A stretch of 64,000 nucleotides of DNA from JAWVFM01 sp963841455 (GCA_963841455.1 CAWJCU010000008.1:62001-126000), one strand, 5' to 3'; shown: positions 1-11,218, counted from the first letter of the stretch. Notes: a model not told the origin generated them from the letters alone. Translations and numbers: made by a program.

Positions 1-847
1 CGTAGGCGGCAGGATCCGCCGGGGGAATCGACTTGAAGAGGTCGAGCTTCTTGTCGCGGACGGGGTCCTCGTCGGTGTAGGCGCCGGATGGAGGCTCCAT
101 CGCGACCAGCGCGAGGAGCTGGAGCAGATGGTTCTGGACGACGTCGCGCACCGTCCCGACCGGGTCGTAGAAGCGCCCCCTGTCCTCGACGCCGAAGTCC
201 TCAGCCATCGTGATGTGCACCGAGTCGACGTAGCGGCGGTTCCAGACCGGCTCGAGGAGGGTGTTGGCGAACCTCAGGTAGAGGATGTCCATCACCGGCT
301 CCTTGCCGAGGAAATGGTCGATGCGGAAGATCTGGTCCTCGTTGAGGAGGTGATGGAGGTCGTGGTTGAGCGCGTCCGCGGACGCGAGGTCGTGGCCGAA
401 CGGCTTCTCGATCACGACCCGCGCGCGCTTCGTCAGCCCGACGGCGTGCAGGCGCTGGACCACCTCGGCGAACAGGAACGGCGGGACCTCGAGGTAGAAG
501 ACGGGCCGCTCCCCGTCACCCACCGCCTCGGCGACGCGCTTGAAGGTGGCGTCCTCCCCGTAGTCGCCGGGCACGTAGTCGAACCGCGCCGCGAGACGCT
601 TGAAGATGGCCTCGTCGTAGTCGTCGACGGTCGCCTTCACGGCCTTGCGGGCGTGCTCGACGAGGTGCTCGACCGTCCAGTCGTTGCGGGCGACGCCGAT
701 GATCCGGCAGTCGAGCTGGTTGTGCCGCTCCAGCCGGTAGAGCGAGCCCAGCGTCATCTTCTTCGCGAGGTCGCCGGTGATCCCGAAGATGACGAGCACG
801 TCTGCCGCGGCGGCTTCCTCCTTCGACTTCGATGATGCCGCGGCCAT
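1..847 (-). CDS. zwf: glucose-6-phosphate 1-dehydrogenase, C-terminus cut by window start
   Basis: Oxidises glucose-6-phosphate to 6-phosphogluconolactone with NAD(P)+, the entry step of the oxidative pentose phosphate pathway in the cytosol. Translating the minus strand from the ATG at 847 gives an unbroken frame of 282 codons. The N-terminus carries the Rossmann motif VIFGITGDLAKK at about residue 18, then EKPFG and the substrate-binding RIDHFLGKE at about residue 175, all family hallmarks. The last 200 or so residues lie outside the window. It is divergent from gnd, the next enzymes of the pathway. A TAGCCT hexamer ends 9 nt before the ATG and no Shine-Dalgarno is visible, so a nearly leaderless transcript is likely. 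Confidence 0.95.
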   Translation of the reverse strand, partial: MAAASSKSKEEAAAADVLVIFGITGDLAKKMTLGSLYRLERHNQLDCRIIGVARNDWTVEHLVEHARKAVKATVDDYDEAIFKRLAARFDYVPGDYGEDATFKRVAEAVGDGERPVFYLEVPPFLFAEVVQRLHAVGLTKRARVVIEKPFGHDLASADALNHDLHHLLNEDQIFRIDHFLGKEPVMDILYLRFANTLLEPVWNRRYVDSVHITMAEDFGVEDRGRFYDPVGTVRDVVQNHLLQLLALVAMEPPSGAYTDEDPVRDKKLDLFKSIPPADPAAY

Positions 848-899
848 GCCGCCGGTAGGCTAGCCGCCGGCGTCAGCCGAGCGGAAGGAGAAGGACACG

Positions 900-1916
900 A
901 TGGCACAGCTAGGGATGGTCGGCCTCGGCCGGATGGGAGCCAACATCGTCCGTCGCCTCATGCGCGACGGGCACGAGTGCGTCGTCTACGACGTCAACCC
1001 CGACGCGATCTCCGAGCTCGCCGGCGACGGGGCGGTGGGCGCGGAGTCGCTCGAGGACCTGGCGTCGAAGCTCGACGCCCCGCGCGCCGTCTGGGTGATG
1101 GTGCCGGCGGGCGACATCACCGAGAAGACCGTCCACGCCGTCGCCGACGTCCTATCGGAGGGCGACGCGATCATCGACGGCGGCAACTCCTACTACCGCG
1201 ACGACATGCGCCGCTCGGCCGCGGCGGCGAAGCACGGCATCGACTACATCGACTGCGGAACCTCGGGCGGCGTCTTCGGCCTCGACCGCGGCTACTGCCT
1301 GATGATCGGCGGCCCCGACGGCGCCGTCGAGCGGCTCGACCCGATCTTCAGCACCGTCGCGCCGGGAGTCGAGTCCGCCGAGCGCACTCCGGGGCGCTCG
1401 GGCGAGCCCGGCCCGGCCGAGAACGGCTACCTGCACTGCGGGCCGAGCGGCGCGGGCCACTTCGTGAAGATGGTCCACAACGGGATCGAGTACGGCGTCA
1501 TGGCCGCCTACGCGGAGGGCCTCAACATCCTGCGCAACGCGAACGCCGGCAAGGTCGAGCGCACGGCCGACGCCGAGACCGCTCCCCTCGAGCAGCCCGA
1601 GTACTACCAGTACGACATCGACATCCCCGAGGTCGCCGAGGTCTGGCGCCGGGGCAGCGTGATCGGCTCCTGGCTCCTCGACCTGACCGCGGCCGCGCTC
1701 CAGGAGTCGCCCGACCTCGAGGGCTTCGAGGGGCGCGTGTCCGACTCCGGCGAGGGCCGCTGGACCTCGATCGCGGCGATCGACGAGGGCGTCCCGGCAC
1801 CGGTGCTCTCGAACGCCCTCTACTCGCGCTTCGCATCGCGCGGCCTCGACGACTTCGCCGACAAGGTGCTCTCGGCGATGCGCAAGCAGTTCGGCGGCCA
1901 CGACGAGAAGGTGTGA
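900..1916 (+). CDS. gnd: 6-phosphogluconate dehydrogenase, decarboxylating (short form)
   Basis: Converts 6-phosphogluconate to ribulose-5-phosphate and CO2 with reduction of NAD(P)+. The 338-residue product has the N-terminal dinucleotide motif GMVGLGRMGANI, the family block SGGVFGLDRGYCLMIGG near residue 120, and the catalytic lysine/histidine stretch GHFVKMVHNGIEYG near residue 185. The length matches the short GntZ/YqeC-type class (about 300-340 residues), not the 470-residue enterobacterial class. An AAGGAG Shine-Dalgarno sits about 8 nt before the ATG. It heads the gnd-pgl-tkt-tal-pgi run. The stop codon is followed within 5 nt by the first copy of a double-hairpin repeat. Confidence 0.95.
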   Translation: MAQLGMVGLGRMGANIVRRLMRDGHECVVYDVNPDAISELAGDGAVGAESLEDLASKLDAPRAVWVMVPAGDITEKTVHAVADVLSEGDAIIDGGNSYYRDDMRRSAAAAKHGIDYIDCGTSGGVFGLDRGYCLMIGGPDGAVERLDPIFSTVAPGVESAERTPGRSGEPGPAENGYLHCGPSGAGHFVKMVHNGIEYGVMAAYAEGLNILRNANAGKVERTADAETAPLEQPEYYQYDIDIPEVAEVWRRGSVIGSWLLDLTAAALQESPDLEGFEGRVSDSGEGRWTSIAAIDEGVPAPVLSNALYSRFASRGLDDFADKVLSAMRKQFGGHDEKV

Positions 1917-1920
1917 TGGT

Positions 1921-1973
1921 GAGGGACTTTGTCCCGAAAGCAGCATGTAAGGCCGCCGGAGGCGGCCGCAAGT
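1921..1973 (+). repeat. double-hairpin intergenic repeat, copy A
   Basis: Stem 1 is GGGAC-TTT-GTCCC (1923-1935), followed by the 15-nt linker GAAAGCAGCATGTAA. Stem 2 is GGCCGCC-GGA-GGCGGCC (1951-1967), followed by the tail GCAAGT. The same linker length, linker sequence and tail recur at 37908-37959 and 57269-57320 with different but perfectly paired stems. It fills the gap between the gnd stop and the pgl start. The only Shine-Dalgarno-like GGAGG for pgl (1958-1962) lies in the loop and first bases of the second stem's 3' arm. Function unknown. Confidence 0.8.
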
Positions 1974-2643
1974 GATGTTGGAGTTAATCCCCGTCGCCGA
2001 CCACGAGGAGGCGGCCCAGCGCGCGTCCGAGCTGATCATCGGGGCGGGGAGGGAGGCGCTCGCCGAGCGCGGCGCGTTCTCGCTGGCGCTCAGCGGCGGC
2101 AAGGACCCCTGGCGGATGGTCGAGCTGGTCTCCGAGGCGGACCTCGACTGGGAGCGCGCGACGATCTTCCAGGTCGACGAGCGGATCGCCCCAGCGGGCG
2201 ACGACGACCGCAACCTCACCCACATGGTCGAGGCGCTGCCCATCGACCTCCAGACCCGAATCCGCCCGATGCCGGTGACGGACGACGACCTGGAGGCCGC
2301 GGCGGCACGCTACGCGGAGGAGCTGCCCGACGCGCTCGACGCGGTCCACCTGGGGATCGGGCCCGACGGCCACACCGCCTCGCTGGTGCCGAACGACCCG
2401 GTGCTGGACGTCGCCGACCGCAAGGTCGCGCTGACCGGGGGCGAGTACCAGGACCGCCGCCGGATGACGGTCACCTATCCGACGCTCGCCGCGGCGCGGA
2501 AGATCGTCTGGCTGATCACCGGCGAGGAGAAGCAGGACGCGCTGGCGAAGCTGCAGGCCGCTGACCCCTCCGTACCGGCGGGCCGGGTCTCGCAGGAGCG
2601 CGCGACGATCGTCGCCGACCCGGCGGCGCTCGGCGCGTCGTAG
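1972..2643 (+). CDS. pgl: 6-phosphogluconolactonase
   Basis: Hydrolyses 6-phosphogluconolactone, the step between Zwf and Gnd. The 223-residue protein (SugarP_isomerase/glucosamine-6-phosphate isomerase fold) has the N-terminal LALSGGKDPWRM loop, the QVDERIAP block near residue 65 and the catalytic GIGPDGHTASL near residue 128. Either GTG 1972 or ATG 1975 could start it. GGAGG at 1958-1962 is 9 nt from the GTG and 12 nt from the ATG, so the GTG is slightly preferred. The start overlaps the last bases of the upstream repeat element, so translation may be affected by its second hairpin (inference). One base separates its stop from the tkt ATG. Confidence 0.93.
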   Translation: MMLELIPVADHEEAAQRASELIIGAGREALAERGAFSLALSGGKDPWRMVELVSEADLDWERATIFQVDERIAPAGDDDRNLTHMVEALPIDLQTRIRPMPVTDDDLEAAAARYAEELPDALDAVHLGIGPDGHTASLVPNDPVLDVADRKVALTGGEYQDRRRMTVTYPTLAAARKIVWLITGEEKQDALAKLQAADPSVPAGRVSQERATIVADPAALGAS

Positions 2644-2644
2644 C

Positions 2645-4703
2645 ATGGCCTCGATGTCGATCGCCTCGCAGCCGAAGGCCCCGGAGATCGACCAGCTCTG
2701 CATCAACACCATCCGGACGCTCTCGATCGACGCGATCCAGAAGGCGAACTCCGGGCACCCCGGGACGCCGATGGCGATGGCCCCGGTCGCCTACACGCTC
2801 TGGCAGCGGTTCCTCCGCTTCGACCCGGCCGACCCGATCTGGCCGAACCGCGACCGGTTCGTGCTCTCGGCCGGGCACGCGTCGATGCTCCTCTACGCGA
2901 TCCTGCACCTGACGAAGGTCCAGGCAGTCGACCCCGACTACGAGGTGGTCGGCAAGCCGTCGGTGACCCTCGAGGACATCGAGACCTTCCGCCAGCTCGA
3001 CTCGAAGTGCCCGGGCCATCCCGAGTACCGCTGGACCTCGGGCATCGAGACGACCACCGGACCGCTGGGGCAGGGCATCGCGACGAGCGTCGGCATGGCC
3101 GTCGCGGGCCAGTGGCTGCGCGGCCGCTACGGCGCCCGAGCTCTTCGACTACGACGTCTACGCCGCTGGCCGGCGACGGGTGCCTGATGGAGGGCGTCTC
3201 GAACGAGGCCGGCTCGTTCGCGGGCAACGAGCGCCTCGCGAACCTCTGCTGGATCTACGACAACAACCACATCACGATCGACGGCAACACGCGCATCACC
3301 TACTCCGACGACGTCGCCGACCGCTTCATGGGCTACGGCTGGAACGTCACCCGGGTCGGCGACGCCAACGACACCGACCTCCTCGCCCGCGCGTTCGAGA
3401 CCTTCCGCGCCGAGGAGGAGCGGCCGACGCTGATCATCGTCGACAGCCACATCGGCTACGGCTCGCCCCACAAGCAGGACACCGCCGCGGCTCACGGCGA
3501 GCCGCTCGGCGAGGAGGAGGTTCGCGAGACGAAGCGCGCGTACGGCTGGCCCGAGGACGCGCAGTTCCTGATCCCCGACGGCGTCTACGAGCACTTCGCG
3601 GACGGCGTCGGCAAGCGCGGCGCGTCCGAGCGCGGGGGCGTGGGAGAAGCGGCTCGCCGACGCCGACGAGGCGGTCCGGGCGGAGATCGACCGCATGCAG
3701 CGCCGCGAGCTTCCGGACGGGTGGGACGCCGACATCCCCACGTTCGACCCGGATCCCGACGGCATCGCGACCCGCAAGGCCTCGGCGAAGGTGCTGAACG
3801 CGATCGCGCCCCGTGTGCCCTGGCTGGTCTCGGGATCGGCCGACCTCACCGGGTCGGCCTCGAGCGGGCTCGACTTCGAGGGCGCCGGCACGTTCTCGAC
3901 CGACGACCGCACCGGCCGCACCCTCCACTACGGCATCCGCGAGCACGAGTCGGCGGCGATCTCCAACGGCCTGGCGCTGACGAAGCTCCGCCCGGTCTGG
4001 TCGACCTATCTCGACGTTCTCCGACTACGCGCGGCCCGCGATCCGCCTCTCGGCGCTGATGGAGCTGCCGGTCGTCCACTGGTTCAGCCACGACTCGATC
4101 GGCCTCGGCGAGGACGGCCCGACGCACCAGCCTGTGGAGCAGCTCGCGTCGCTGCGCGCGATCCCCGGCCTCAACGTCATCCGCCCCGCCGACGCGAACG
4201 AGACCGCGGAGGCGTGGCGCGTGATCATGGGCCAGAGCCACGTGCCGACGGCGCTCGTCCTCACGCGCCAGAACCTGCCGATATTCGACCGCTCCACGTA
4301 CGCCTCCGCCGAGGGCGTGCGGAGGGGCGGCTACGTGCTGGCCGACTCCGACGGCGATCCCGAGGTGATCCTGATGGCGACGGGCAGCGAGGTGGCGCTC
4401 GCGATCGAGGCCTACGAGGAGCTGTCGGGTGACGGCGTGAAGGCCCGGGTGGTGAGCCTCCCGTCCTGGTACCTGTTCGACCTCCAGGACGAGGCCTACC
4501 GCGAGAGCGTGCTGCCGGAGTCGGTGACGGCACGGGTGGCCGTCGAGCAGGCCTCGACGCTCGGATGGGACCGGTACGTCGGGCCTGAGGGGAGGATCAT
4601 CGGCATGCACACGTTCGGCGCCTCGGCGCCGCTGAAGGAGGTCGAGCGGAAGTTCGGCTTCACCCCGGAGAAGGTCGCGGAGACTGCAAAGGAGTTGCTG
4701 TGA
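2645..4703 (+). CDS. tkt: transketolase, reading frame broken four times
   Basis: Thiamine diphosphate enzyme that moves two-carbon units in the non-oxidative pentose phosphate pathway. Conserved blocks appear in order but in three frames: SGHPGTPMAMAP near the N-terminus, GPLGQGIATSVGMAVA, the ThDP motif GDGCLMEGVSNEAGSF, IREHESAAISNGLAL, and HDSIGLGEDGPTHQPVEQL, ending at a normal stop. The frame moves by +1 near 3131, 3165, 3634-3638 (inside a run of five G) and 4016. Removing one base at each restores exactly 685 codons, the usual family length of about 680 residues. Every expected motif is intact, so I infer assembly indels, not gene decay. A real pseudogene cannot be excluded from this sequence. 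Confidence 0.9.
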
Positions 4704-4723
4704 GCCGGAGGCACAACAAGAGA

Positions 4724-4738
4724 GCCCAGATTCTGGGC
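4724..4738 (+). other. tkt-tal intergenic hairpin
   Basis: GCCCAG-ATT-CTGGGC forms a 6-bp perfect hairpin in the 59-nt gap between tkt and tal. It is followed by CGAAGGCGAACTTAGGAG, which contains the tal Shine-Dalgarno. There is no U-run, so it is not an intrinsic terminator. The hairpin-then-CGAA layout resembles the first half of the double-hairpin repeats, but the conserved linker is absent, so I do not count it as a copy. Confidence 0.45.
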
Positions 4739-4762
4739 CGAAGGCGAACTTAGGAGTTTGTG

Positions 4763-5845
4763 ATGAACGAACGCAACAAGGCGCTGCATGACCTGGGGCA
4801 GAGCCTCTGGCTCGACAACATCACCCGGACGATGCTCGACGACGGCACCCTGCGCCGCTACATCGACGATCTGTCGGTCACAGGGCTGACCTCGAACCCG
4901 ACCATCTTCGACAAGGCCATCGGCGGCGGCGACGCCTACGACGAGGCGATCATCGAGACGGCCCCGAAGGTCGAATCGAACGAGGAGCTCTTCTTCTCCC
5001 TCGCCATCGATGACCTCGGCCGCGCCGACCGACGAGTTCAAGGCCGTGCACGAGCGCACCGACCGCGTCGACGGCTGGTGCTCGCTCGAGGTCTCGCCGC
5101 TTCTGGCCGACGACGCCGCGGCCACGATCGAGCAGGCGCGCGACCTCCACGGCCGCGCCGGCCGCGAGAACCTCTTCATCAAGATCCCCGGGACGGAGGC
5201 CGGGCTGACCGCGATCGAGGAGACGATCGCGGCCGGCACGCCGGTCAACGTGACCCTGCTCTTCTCGAAGGAGCAGTACCTGGCCGCAGCCGACGCGTAC
5301 ATGAAGGGGATCGAGCGGCGCGTGGCCGACGGCCTCGACCCGGCGGTCGGCTCGGTCGCGTCCCTGTTCGTGAGCCGCTGGGACGTCGCGGTCGCCGACG
5401 AGGTGCCCGACGGGCTGCGCAATCGCCTCGGCATCGCGGTCGCCGCCGACGGGTACGCCGCCTACCGCGAGCTGCTCGACTCCGAGCGCTGGCAGCGCCT
5501 CGCCAACGAGGGCGCGCGCCCTCAGCGATTCCTCTTCGCGAGCACCGGCACGAAGGACCCGAACGCATCGGACGTCCTCTATGTCGAGGGGCTCGCGGCG
5601 CCGGACTCGATCAACACGATGCCCGACAACACGCTGAACGCGTTCGCGGACCACGGCGAGGCCGGCGACGCGCTCCCCGCCGACGGCGGCGGGGCGGCGG
5701 GCTCGCTCGGCGAGTTCGAGGCGGCGGGCGTCGACCTTGCCGCGCTTGCCGCGCGCCTCCAGCGCGAGGGCGCCGACGCGTTCGACAAGTCCTGGCAGGA
5801 GATGCTCGGGACGATCGAGTCGAAATCGAAGGCGCTCACGGGCGC

Positions 5846-5849
<4 letters not shown>
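4763..5849 (+). CDS. tal: transaldolase, one frame break
   Basis: Transfers dihydroxyacetone units between sugar phosphates in the non-oxidative pentose phosphate pathway. The start has QSLWLDNITR and VTGLTSNPTIFDKAI, typical of the long actinobacterial Tal family, and the Schiff-base lysine is in NLFIKIPGT near residue 140. The frame shifts +1 around 5024-5031. Correcting one base gives 362 codons including stop, as expected. AGGAG at 4752-4756 favours ATG 4763 over GTG 4760. The stop overlaps the pgi GTG (GTGA), which implies translational coupling. Uncorrected, the first part runs into the pgi frame and looks like a spurious Tal-Pgi fusion. Confidence 0.92.
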
Positions 5850-7448
<1,599 letters not shown>

Positions 7449-7456
<8 letters not shown>

Positions 7457-8129
7457 TCCGGAGTTCGAGACCATCCTCTTCGACATCGACGGCACGCTCG
7501 TCACCACGGGCGGCGCGTCGGACCGCGCGTGGCAGCGCTCCGTGCGCGACTTCTACGGGGTTGACTTCGACGTCGGCAGGAACACCGGCAAGGGCGTTCC
7601 CGACCCCGAGGTCGGCCGGGAGGTCCTCCGAGTGATCCTCGACCGCGAGCCGACCGGCCGCGAGCTGCTGAAGCTGATGCGGCGGCGGATGAAGTACCTG
7701 CCCGGTGAGGTCGAGAGCTCACCGGGCTTCGTCGTCCAGCCCGGGATTCCCGAGATCCTCGAGCGGCTGACCGATGACGGCCTTCTCCTCGGGCTCACCA
7801 CCGGCAACGTCGAGCCCGCCGCCCACGCGAAGCTCGCCCGCGCCGACCTCAACCACTACTTCTCGTTCGGCGGCTACGGATCCGACGCCTCGGAGCGCAC
7901 TGAGTTGACGAAGCGCGCCATCGAGCGCGCCCGGCGGCTCGCCGGCGAGGAGCTCCCCGACGAGGCGATCATGTCCGTGGGCGACACGCCGCGAGACGTC
8001 GAGGCGGGCCACGGCGCCGGGATCCGCGTCACCGGCGTTGCGACGGGCGAGTACTCGGTTGAGCAGCTGCTCGAGGCCGGGGCCGACTGGGCCGTGCCGA
8101 ACCTCGAAAACGGCCTCCCAGGCACCTAG
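7449..8129 (+). CDS. HAD-family phosphatase, phosphoglycolate phosphatase-like
   Basis: Predicted cytosolic phosphomonoesterase. Motif I is LFDIDGTLV near residue 9 with the nucleophilic and acid/base aspartates. Motif II is GLTTGN, a conserved lysine lies in ELTKRAIERA, and motif IV is SVGDTPRDVEAG near residue 175. A four-helix cap domain lies between motifs I and II (subclass IA). At 226 residues the length is typical. The GTG start lies inside the end of pgi, with AAGAGG just upstream. Its place in a sugar-phosphate operon suggests clearing of a phosphorylated sugar by-product, but the substrate cannot be read from sequence. Confidence 0.85.
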
Positions 8130-8182
8130 AGGCAACCGGCCTTGCAGTGGGCGGCCGGGCGAGGAGTAGCCTCGCCCGCAGC

Positions 8183-9592
8183 ATGGAAGCTGCGTCGAGC
8201 GAGTCCGCGAGACGGGCCGCTCACAACGTTGTCCTCACCGCCGCCATCGCCGGGCTGGGCGGCCTGCTCTTCGGCTACGACACCGGCGTCATCGCAGGGG
8301 CGCTGCTGTTCATCAAGCCCGAGTTGCACCTCTCGGCCTTTCACGCCTCGCTCGTCGTCGCGGCGGTTCCTCTCGGGGCCATCGCGGGCGCCGCGATGTC
8401 GGGGCCGATCTCCGACAGCCGCGGCCGGCGGGAGGCCATCATCGGCTCCGCCGGCCTCTTCGCCGTTGGGGCGATCGTCAGCGCCGTGTCGCAGGACGAG
8501 GCGATGCTCGTCGTCTCGCGCGTCGCCGTCGGCATCGCGATCGGTGTCGCGTCCGCCGCAGCACCCGTGTACATCTCCGAAGTCGCCCCTCCCGAGCACC
8601 GCGGGCGCCTGGTCAGCTTCTTCCAGCTCGCTGTGACGATCGGCATCCTTGCCGCGTACCTGGTCGGCCTCGCCCTGTCGCCGAGTGAGGACTGGAGGCT
8701 GATGCTCGGGATGGGCGCAATTCCGGCCCTGATCCTCGGCATCGGGATGTTCCGCATGCCGCAGAGCCCCCGCTGGCTCCTGATGGCGGGCCAGGAGTAC
8801 GCGGCGCGCAAGGTCCTGTCCCGAATCCGCTCCGACGACCAGGCCTCGATCGACGCCGAGGTCGAGGAGATCCAATCGACCCTCGAGGGAAAGCCGGCGC
8901 CCTGGCGCGACCTGATGGCGCCGGTTGCTCGCGCGGCGCTGGTCGTCGGGGTCGGGCTCGCGATCCTGCAGCAGGTCTCGGGGATCAACACGGTCATCTA
9001 CTACGCGCCGACGATCGTCCAGTTCACCGGCGTGAACTCATCGTCTGCGGCGATCCTCGCGTCGGTCGCCGTCGGCGTGATCAATGTCGGAATGACGGTA
9101 GTCGCACTCCGCTATCTCGACCGGTGGGGCCGGCGCCCGCTCCTGATCGGCGGCTCCATCGTCATGGCCCTGGCCCTGGCGGCGCTTGGCGGCGTCTTTG
9201 CGGCCGGCGCACAGGGCACCGGTGGCTCGGTGATTGCGATCGCCGCACTGATGACCTACGTCGCCGCGTTCGCGATCAGCCTGGGCCCGATCTTCTGGCT
9301 CCTGAACGCCGAGATCTACCCGCTGCCGGTGCGAAGCAAGGGCGCCGGCGTTGGGACGATGGGCAACTGGACCTTCAACTTCGCCGTCTCGTTGACCTTC
9401 CTGCCGCTGATCGCCGCCGCCGGCCGATCCGGGACATTCTTCATCTACGCGGGCATCTGCGTGCTCACCGTGCTCTTCTGCTGGAAGCTCGTGCCGGAGA
9501 CGAAGGACAAGACCCTCGAGGAAATCGAGGGCATCTTCAAGGAGCGCGCCGGCGTCCCCGCGGGGACGCCGGCCGCGGCTCCGACGCAATAG
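8183..9592 (+). CDS. sugar porter (MFS), proton-coupled hexose/pentose symporter
   Basis: Inner-membrane symporter of the sugar porter family (XylE/GalP/GlcP-like), 469 residues with twelve predicted membrane helices. Family signatures are visible: GLGGLLFGYDTGVIAGAL in helix 1, SDSRGRREAI in the loop after helix 2, PQSPRWLL (PESPRWL in most members) before the central loop, QQVSGINTVIYYAP in helix 7, DRWGRRPLL, and PETKDKTLEEIE at the C-terminus. The ATG at 8183 follows TAGCCT by 10 nt. The glucokinase starts 10 nt downstream, so glucose is the most likely substrate (inference from context). Confidence 0.92.
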   Translation: MEAASSESARRAAHNVVLTAAIAGLGGLLFGYDTGVIAGALLFIKPELHLSAFHASLVVAAVPLGAIAGAAMSGPISDSRGRREAIIGSAGLFAVGAIVSAVSQDEAMLVVSRVAVGIAIGVASAAAPVYISEVAPPEHRGRLVSFFQLAVTIGILAAYLVGLALSPSEDWRLMLGMGAIPALILGIGMFRMPQSPRWLLMAGQEYAARKVLSRIRSDDQASIDAEVEEIQSTLEGKPAPWRDLMAPVARAALVVGVGLAILQQVSGINTVIYYAPTIVQFTGVNSSSAAILASVAVGVINVGMTVVALRYLDRWGRRPLLIGGSIVMALALAALGGVFAAGAQGTGGSVIAIAALMTYVAAFAISLGPIFWLLNAEIYPLPVRSKGAGVGTMGNWTFNFAVSLTFLPLIAAAGRSGTFFIYAGICVLTVLFCWKLVPETKDKTLEEIEGIFKERAGVPAGTPAAAPTQ

Positions 9593-9602
9593 GTTTCTCG
9601 CG

Positions 9603-10625
9603 ATGAGTCCGAGCGCGAAGGCTCCCCGCGGAGGCATCGATCTCGGCGGGACGAAGATCCAGACGGTTGTCGTCGACGACGAATTCAACGTGCTCGGGCA
9701 GGCACGACGGCAGACGCCGACAAAGGGCGGGCCCGAGAAGGTCGCCGAGGAGATGGCGGGCGCCATGCGTGACGCGCTTGAGTACGCAAAGCTCCATGAA
9801 GCCGGGCTCACCGGTGTCGGCGTAGGGTCTCCCGGAGACGTCGACACGAAGACGGGGACCGTCTCGAACGCGCGGAACCTCCCGGACTGGGAGGGAAGCT
9901 TCGGTCTGGGCGCTTACCTCAAGGACGCCCTCGACGCACCGGTCCGTGTGGGCAACGACGTCGGCGTGGCGACGGAAGCCGAGGCCAAGCTCGGCGCCGG
10001 GCGCAAGTACAAGTCCCTGGTCGGCGTCTTCTGGGGTACCGGCGTCGGCGGCGGGCTCATCCTCGACGGCAAGCACTGGCTGGGGCGTGGCGGCGCCGGT
10101 GAGATCGGGCACACGGTGATCAAGCTCGGAGGGCGCAAGTGCCCATGCGGGCGCCGCGGCTGCCTTGAGGCCTACGCAGGGCGCGCCGCGATGGAGGCGA
10201 GGGCGCACAAGGAGCACAACAAGGGCCGCAAGACGGACCTCTTCAAGATCATGAAGAAGCACAACCGCGACCGGCTTACGAGCGGCATTTGGGCCCGTGC
10301 GCTCGAGTCCGGCGACGAGCTCGCCACGGAGCTGATCGACGAAGCCGTCGACGCTATCGCTGCGGGCGCGGCGTCCGCCGTGAACCTGCTCGACGTCGAG
10401 GCCGTGATCATCGGCGGCGGCATCGGCGTGCGACTCGGCGACGAATACGCGAAGCGGATCGAGAAAAAGATGCACAAGCACCTCTTCAACGAAAGCCGCC
10501 CTCCTGCTGTCGAGGTGGCATCGCTCGGCGACCTGGGCGGCGCCATCGGCGCCGCGCTGCTCAGCGCCGAAGCGCCGAAGCCGCGGCGTCGACGCCGGAC
10601 CGCCGCGGCGTCAAAGAGCTCCTAG
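9603..10625 (+). CDS. glk: ROK-family glucokinase
   Basis: Phosphorylates glucose with ATP to feed Zwf/Pgi. The N-terminal phosphate-binding motif is GGIDLGGTKIQ. The ROK sugar-binding block is GEIGHTVIKLGG near residue 165, followed by the zinc site CPCGRRGCLEAYAGR. A second nucleotide-binding stretch, VIIGGGIG, is near residue 262. At 340 residues it is slightly longer than usual, with a basic Arg/Lys-rich tail (about 15 residues) after GAALLSAEAP. It follows the sugar symporter closely and so probably shares its transcript. Its TAG stop shares CTAG with the stop of the convergent channel gene. Confidence 0.93.
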   Translation: MSPSAKAPRGGIDLGGTKIQTVVVDDEFNVLGQARRQTPTKGGPEKVAEEMAGAMRDALEYAKLHEAGLTGVGVGSPGDVDTKTGTVSNARNLPDWEGSFGLGAYLKDALDAPVRVGNDVGVATEAEAKLGAGRKYKSLVGVFWGTGVGGGLILDGKHWLGRGGAGEIGHTVIKLGGRKCPCGRRGCLEAYAGRAAMEARAHKEHNKGRKTDLFKIMKKHNRDRLTSGIWARALESGDELATELIDEAVDAIAAGAASAVNLLDVEAVIIGGGIGVRLGDEYAKRIEKKMHKHLFNESRPPAVEVASLGDLGGAIGAALLSAEAPKPRRRRRTAAASKSS

Positions 10626-11218
10626 CTCCCGAAGACGCGCCCGCGTAGGGCGAGCACGAGCAGGAGCAGCCACGTGTACTCAGCCGCCGCCGGGCTCGCG
10701 AACGCAATCGGGATCGAGATCGCGAAGACCAGGCCGACGATGAGGGCCCGTGAAACCGGCTCGGTCGCGGAGATCGAGTCGGGCTTCAGCAATCCACGCT
10801 GCTTCACGTATTGCCGCGTCGCAGCTGCGACCAGCGAAGTGAGCGACAGAGTCGCCGCGTACATCACCACCGAGAAGGACGTATCGCCCTGATCGGAGAG
10901 CAGCCCGGTCGGGAACGGGATGAACGCGATCAGCCCGAGGTAGACGAGGTTGAGCCTGACGAGGCCGCCGTCGATGCGGTGCAGGTCGCGGTAGAGGCCG
11001 TGGTGGCGGACCCAGAGCATCCCGAGGACGGTGAAGCTCAGGGCGTACGCGCCGATCGCGGGCGCGACGTCGCTGAAGCGGTCCCCAAAGCCACCGCCCT
11101 CGGGATTCGCCACGTTCAGGATCAGCAAGGTCAGCGCGATGGCGAAGACGCCATCGGAGAGGGCGACGGTGCGGTCGTAGTCGAACTCGCGCTCGGTCGG
11201 GGTCTCGGTCGCTTGCAT
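10622..11218 (-). CDS. TMEM175/DUF1211-family potassium channel-like membrane protein
   Basis: Predicted six-helix integral membrane protein. The family's selectivity-filter helix is recognisable as ALSDGVFAIALTLLIL near residue 20 (FSDGVFAIA in most members), followed by MLWVRHHGLYRDLHRIDG and a NLVYLGLIAFIPFPTGLL helix. I chose ATG 11218 (MQATETPTE), because the 39 in-frame residues further upstream are low-complexity Ala/Arg/Pro and unlike the family. Prokaryotic members conduct K+ as tetramers; physiological role unknown. Convergent with glk, sharing the CTAG stop bases. Confidence 0.82.
   Translation of the reverse strand: MQATETPTEREFDYDRTVALSDGVFAIALTLLILNVANPEGGGFGDRFSDVAPAIGAYALSFTVLGMLWVRHHGLYRDLHRIDGGLVRLNLVYLGLIAFIPFPTGLLSDQGDTSFSVVMYAATLSLTSLVAAATRQYVKQRGLLKPDSISATEPVSRALIVGLVFAISIPIAFASPAAAEYTWLLLLVLALRGRVFGS

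Noticed and set aside
128..835. Plus-strand 235-codon open frame at the window start
   Set aside because: It is antisense to zwf, whose minus-strand translation is unmistakable.
1915..1973. Hammerhead-type ribozyme in the double-hairpin repeat
   Set aside because: A GAAA follows stem 1, but the CUGANGA core strand and a cleavage-site stem are missing in all three copies.
4703..4762. Fourth copy of the double-hairpin repeat between tkt and tal
   Set aside because: Only one hairpin with a CGAA follow-on is present; the 15-nt linker, second stem and GCAAGT tail are missing.
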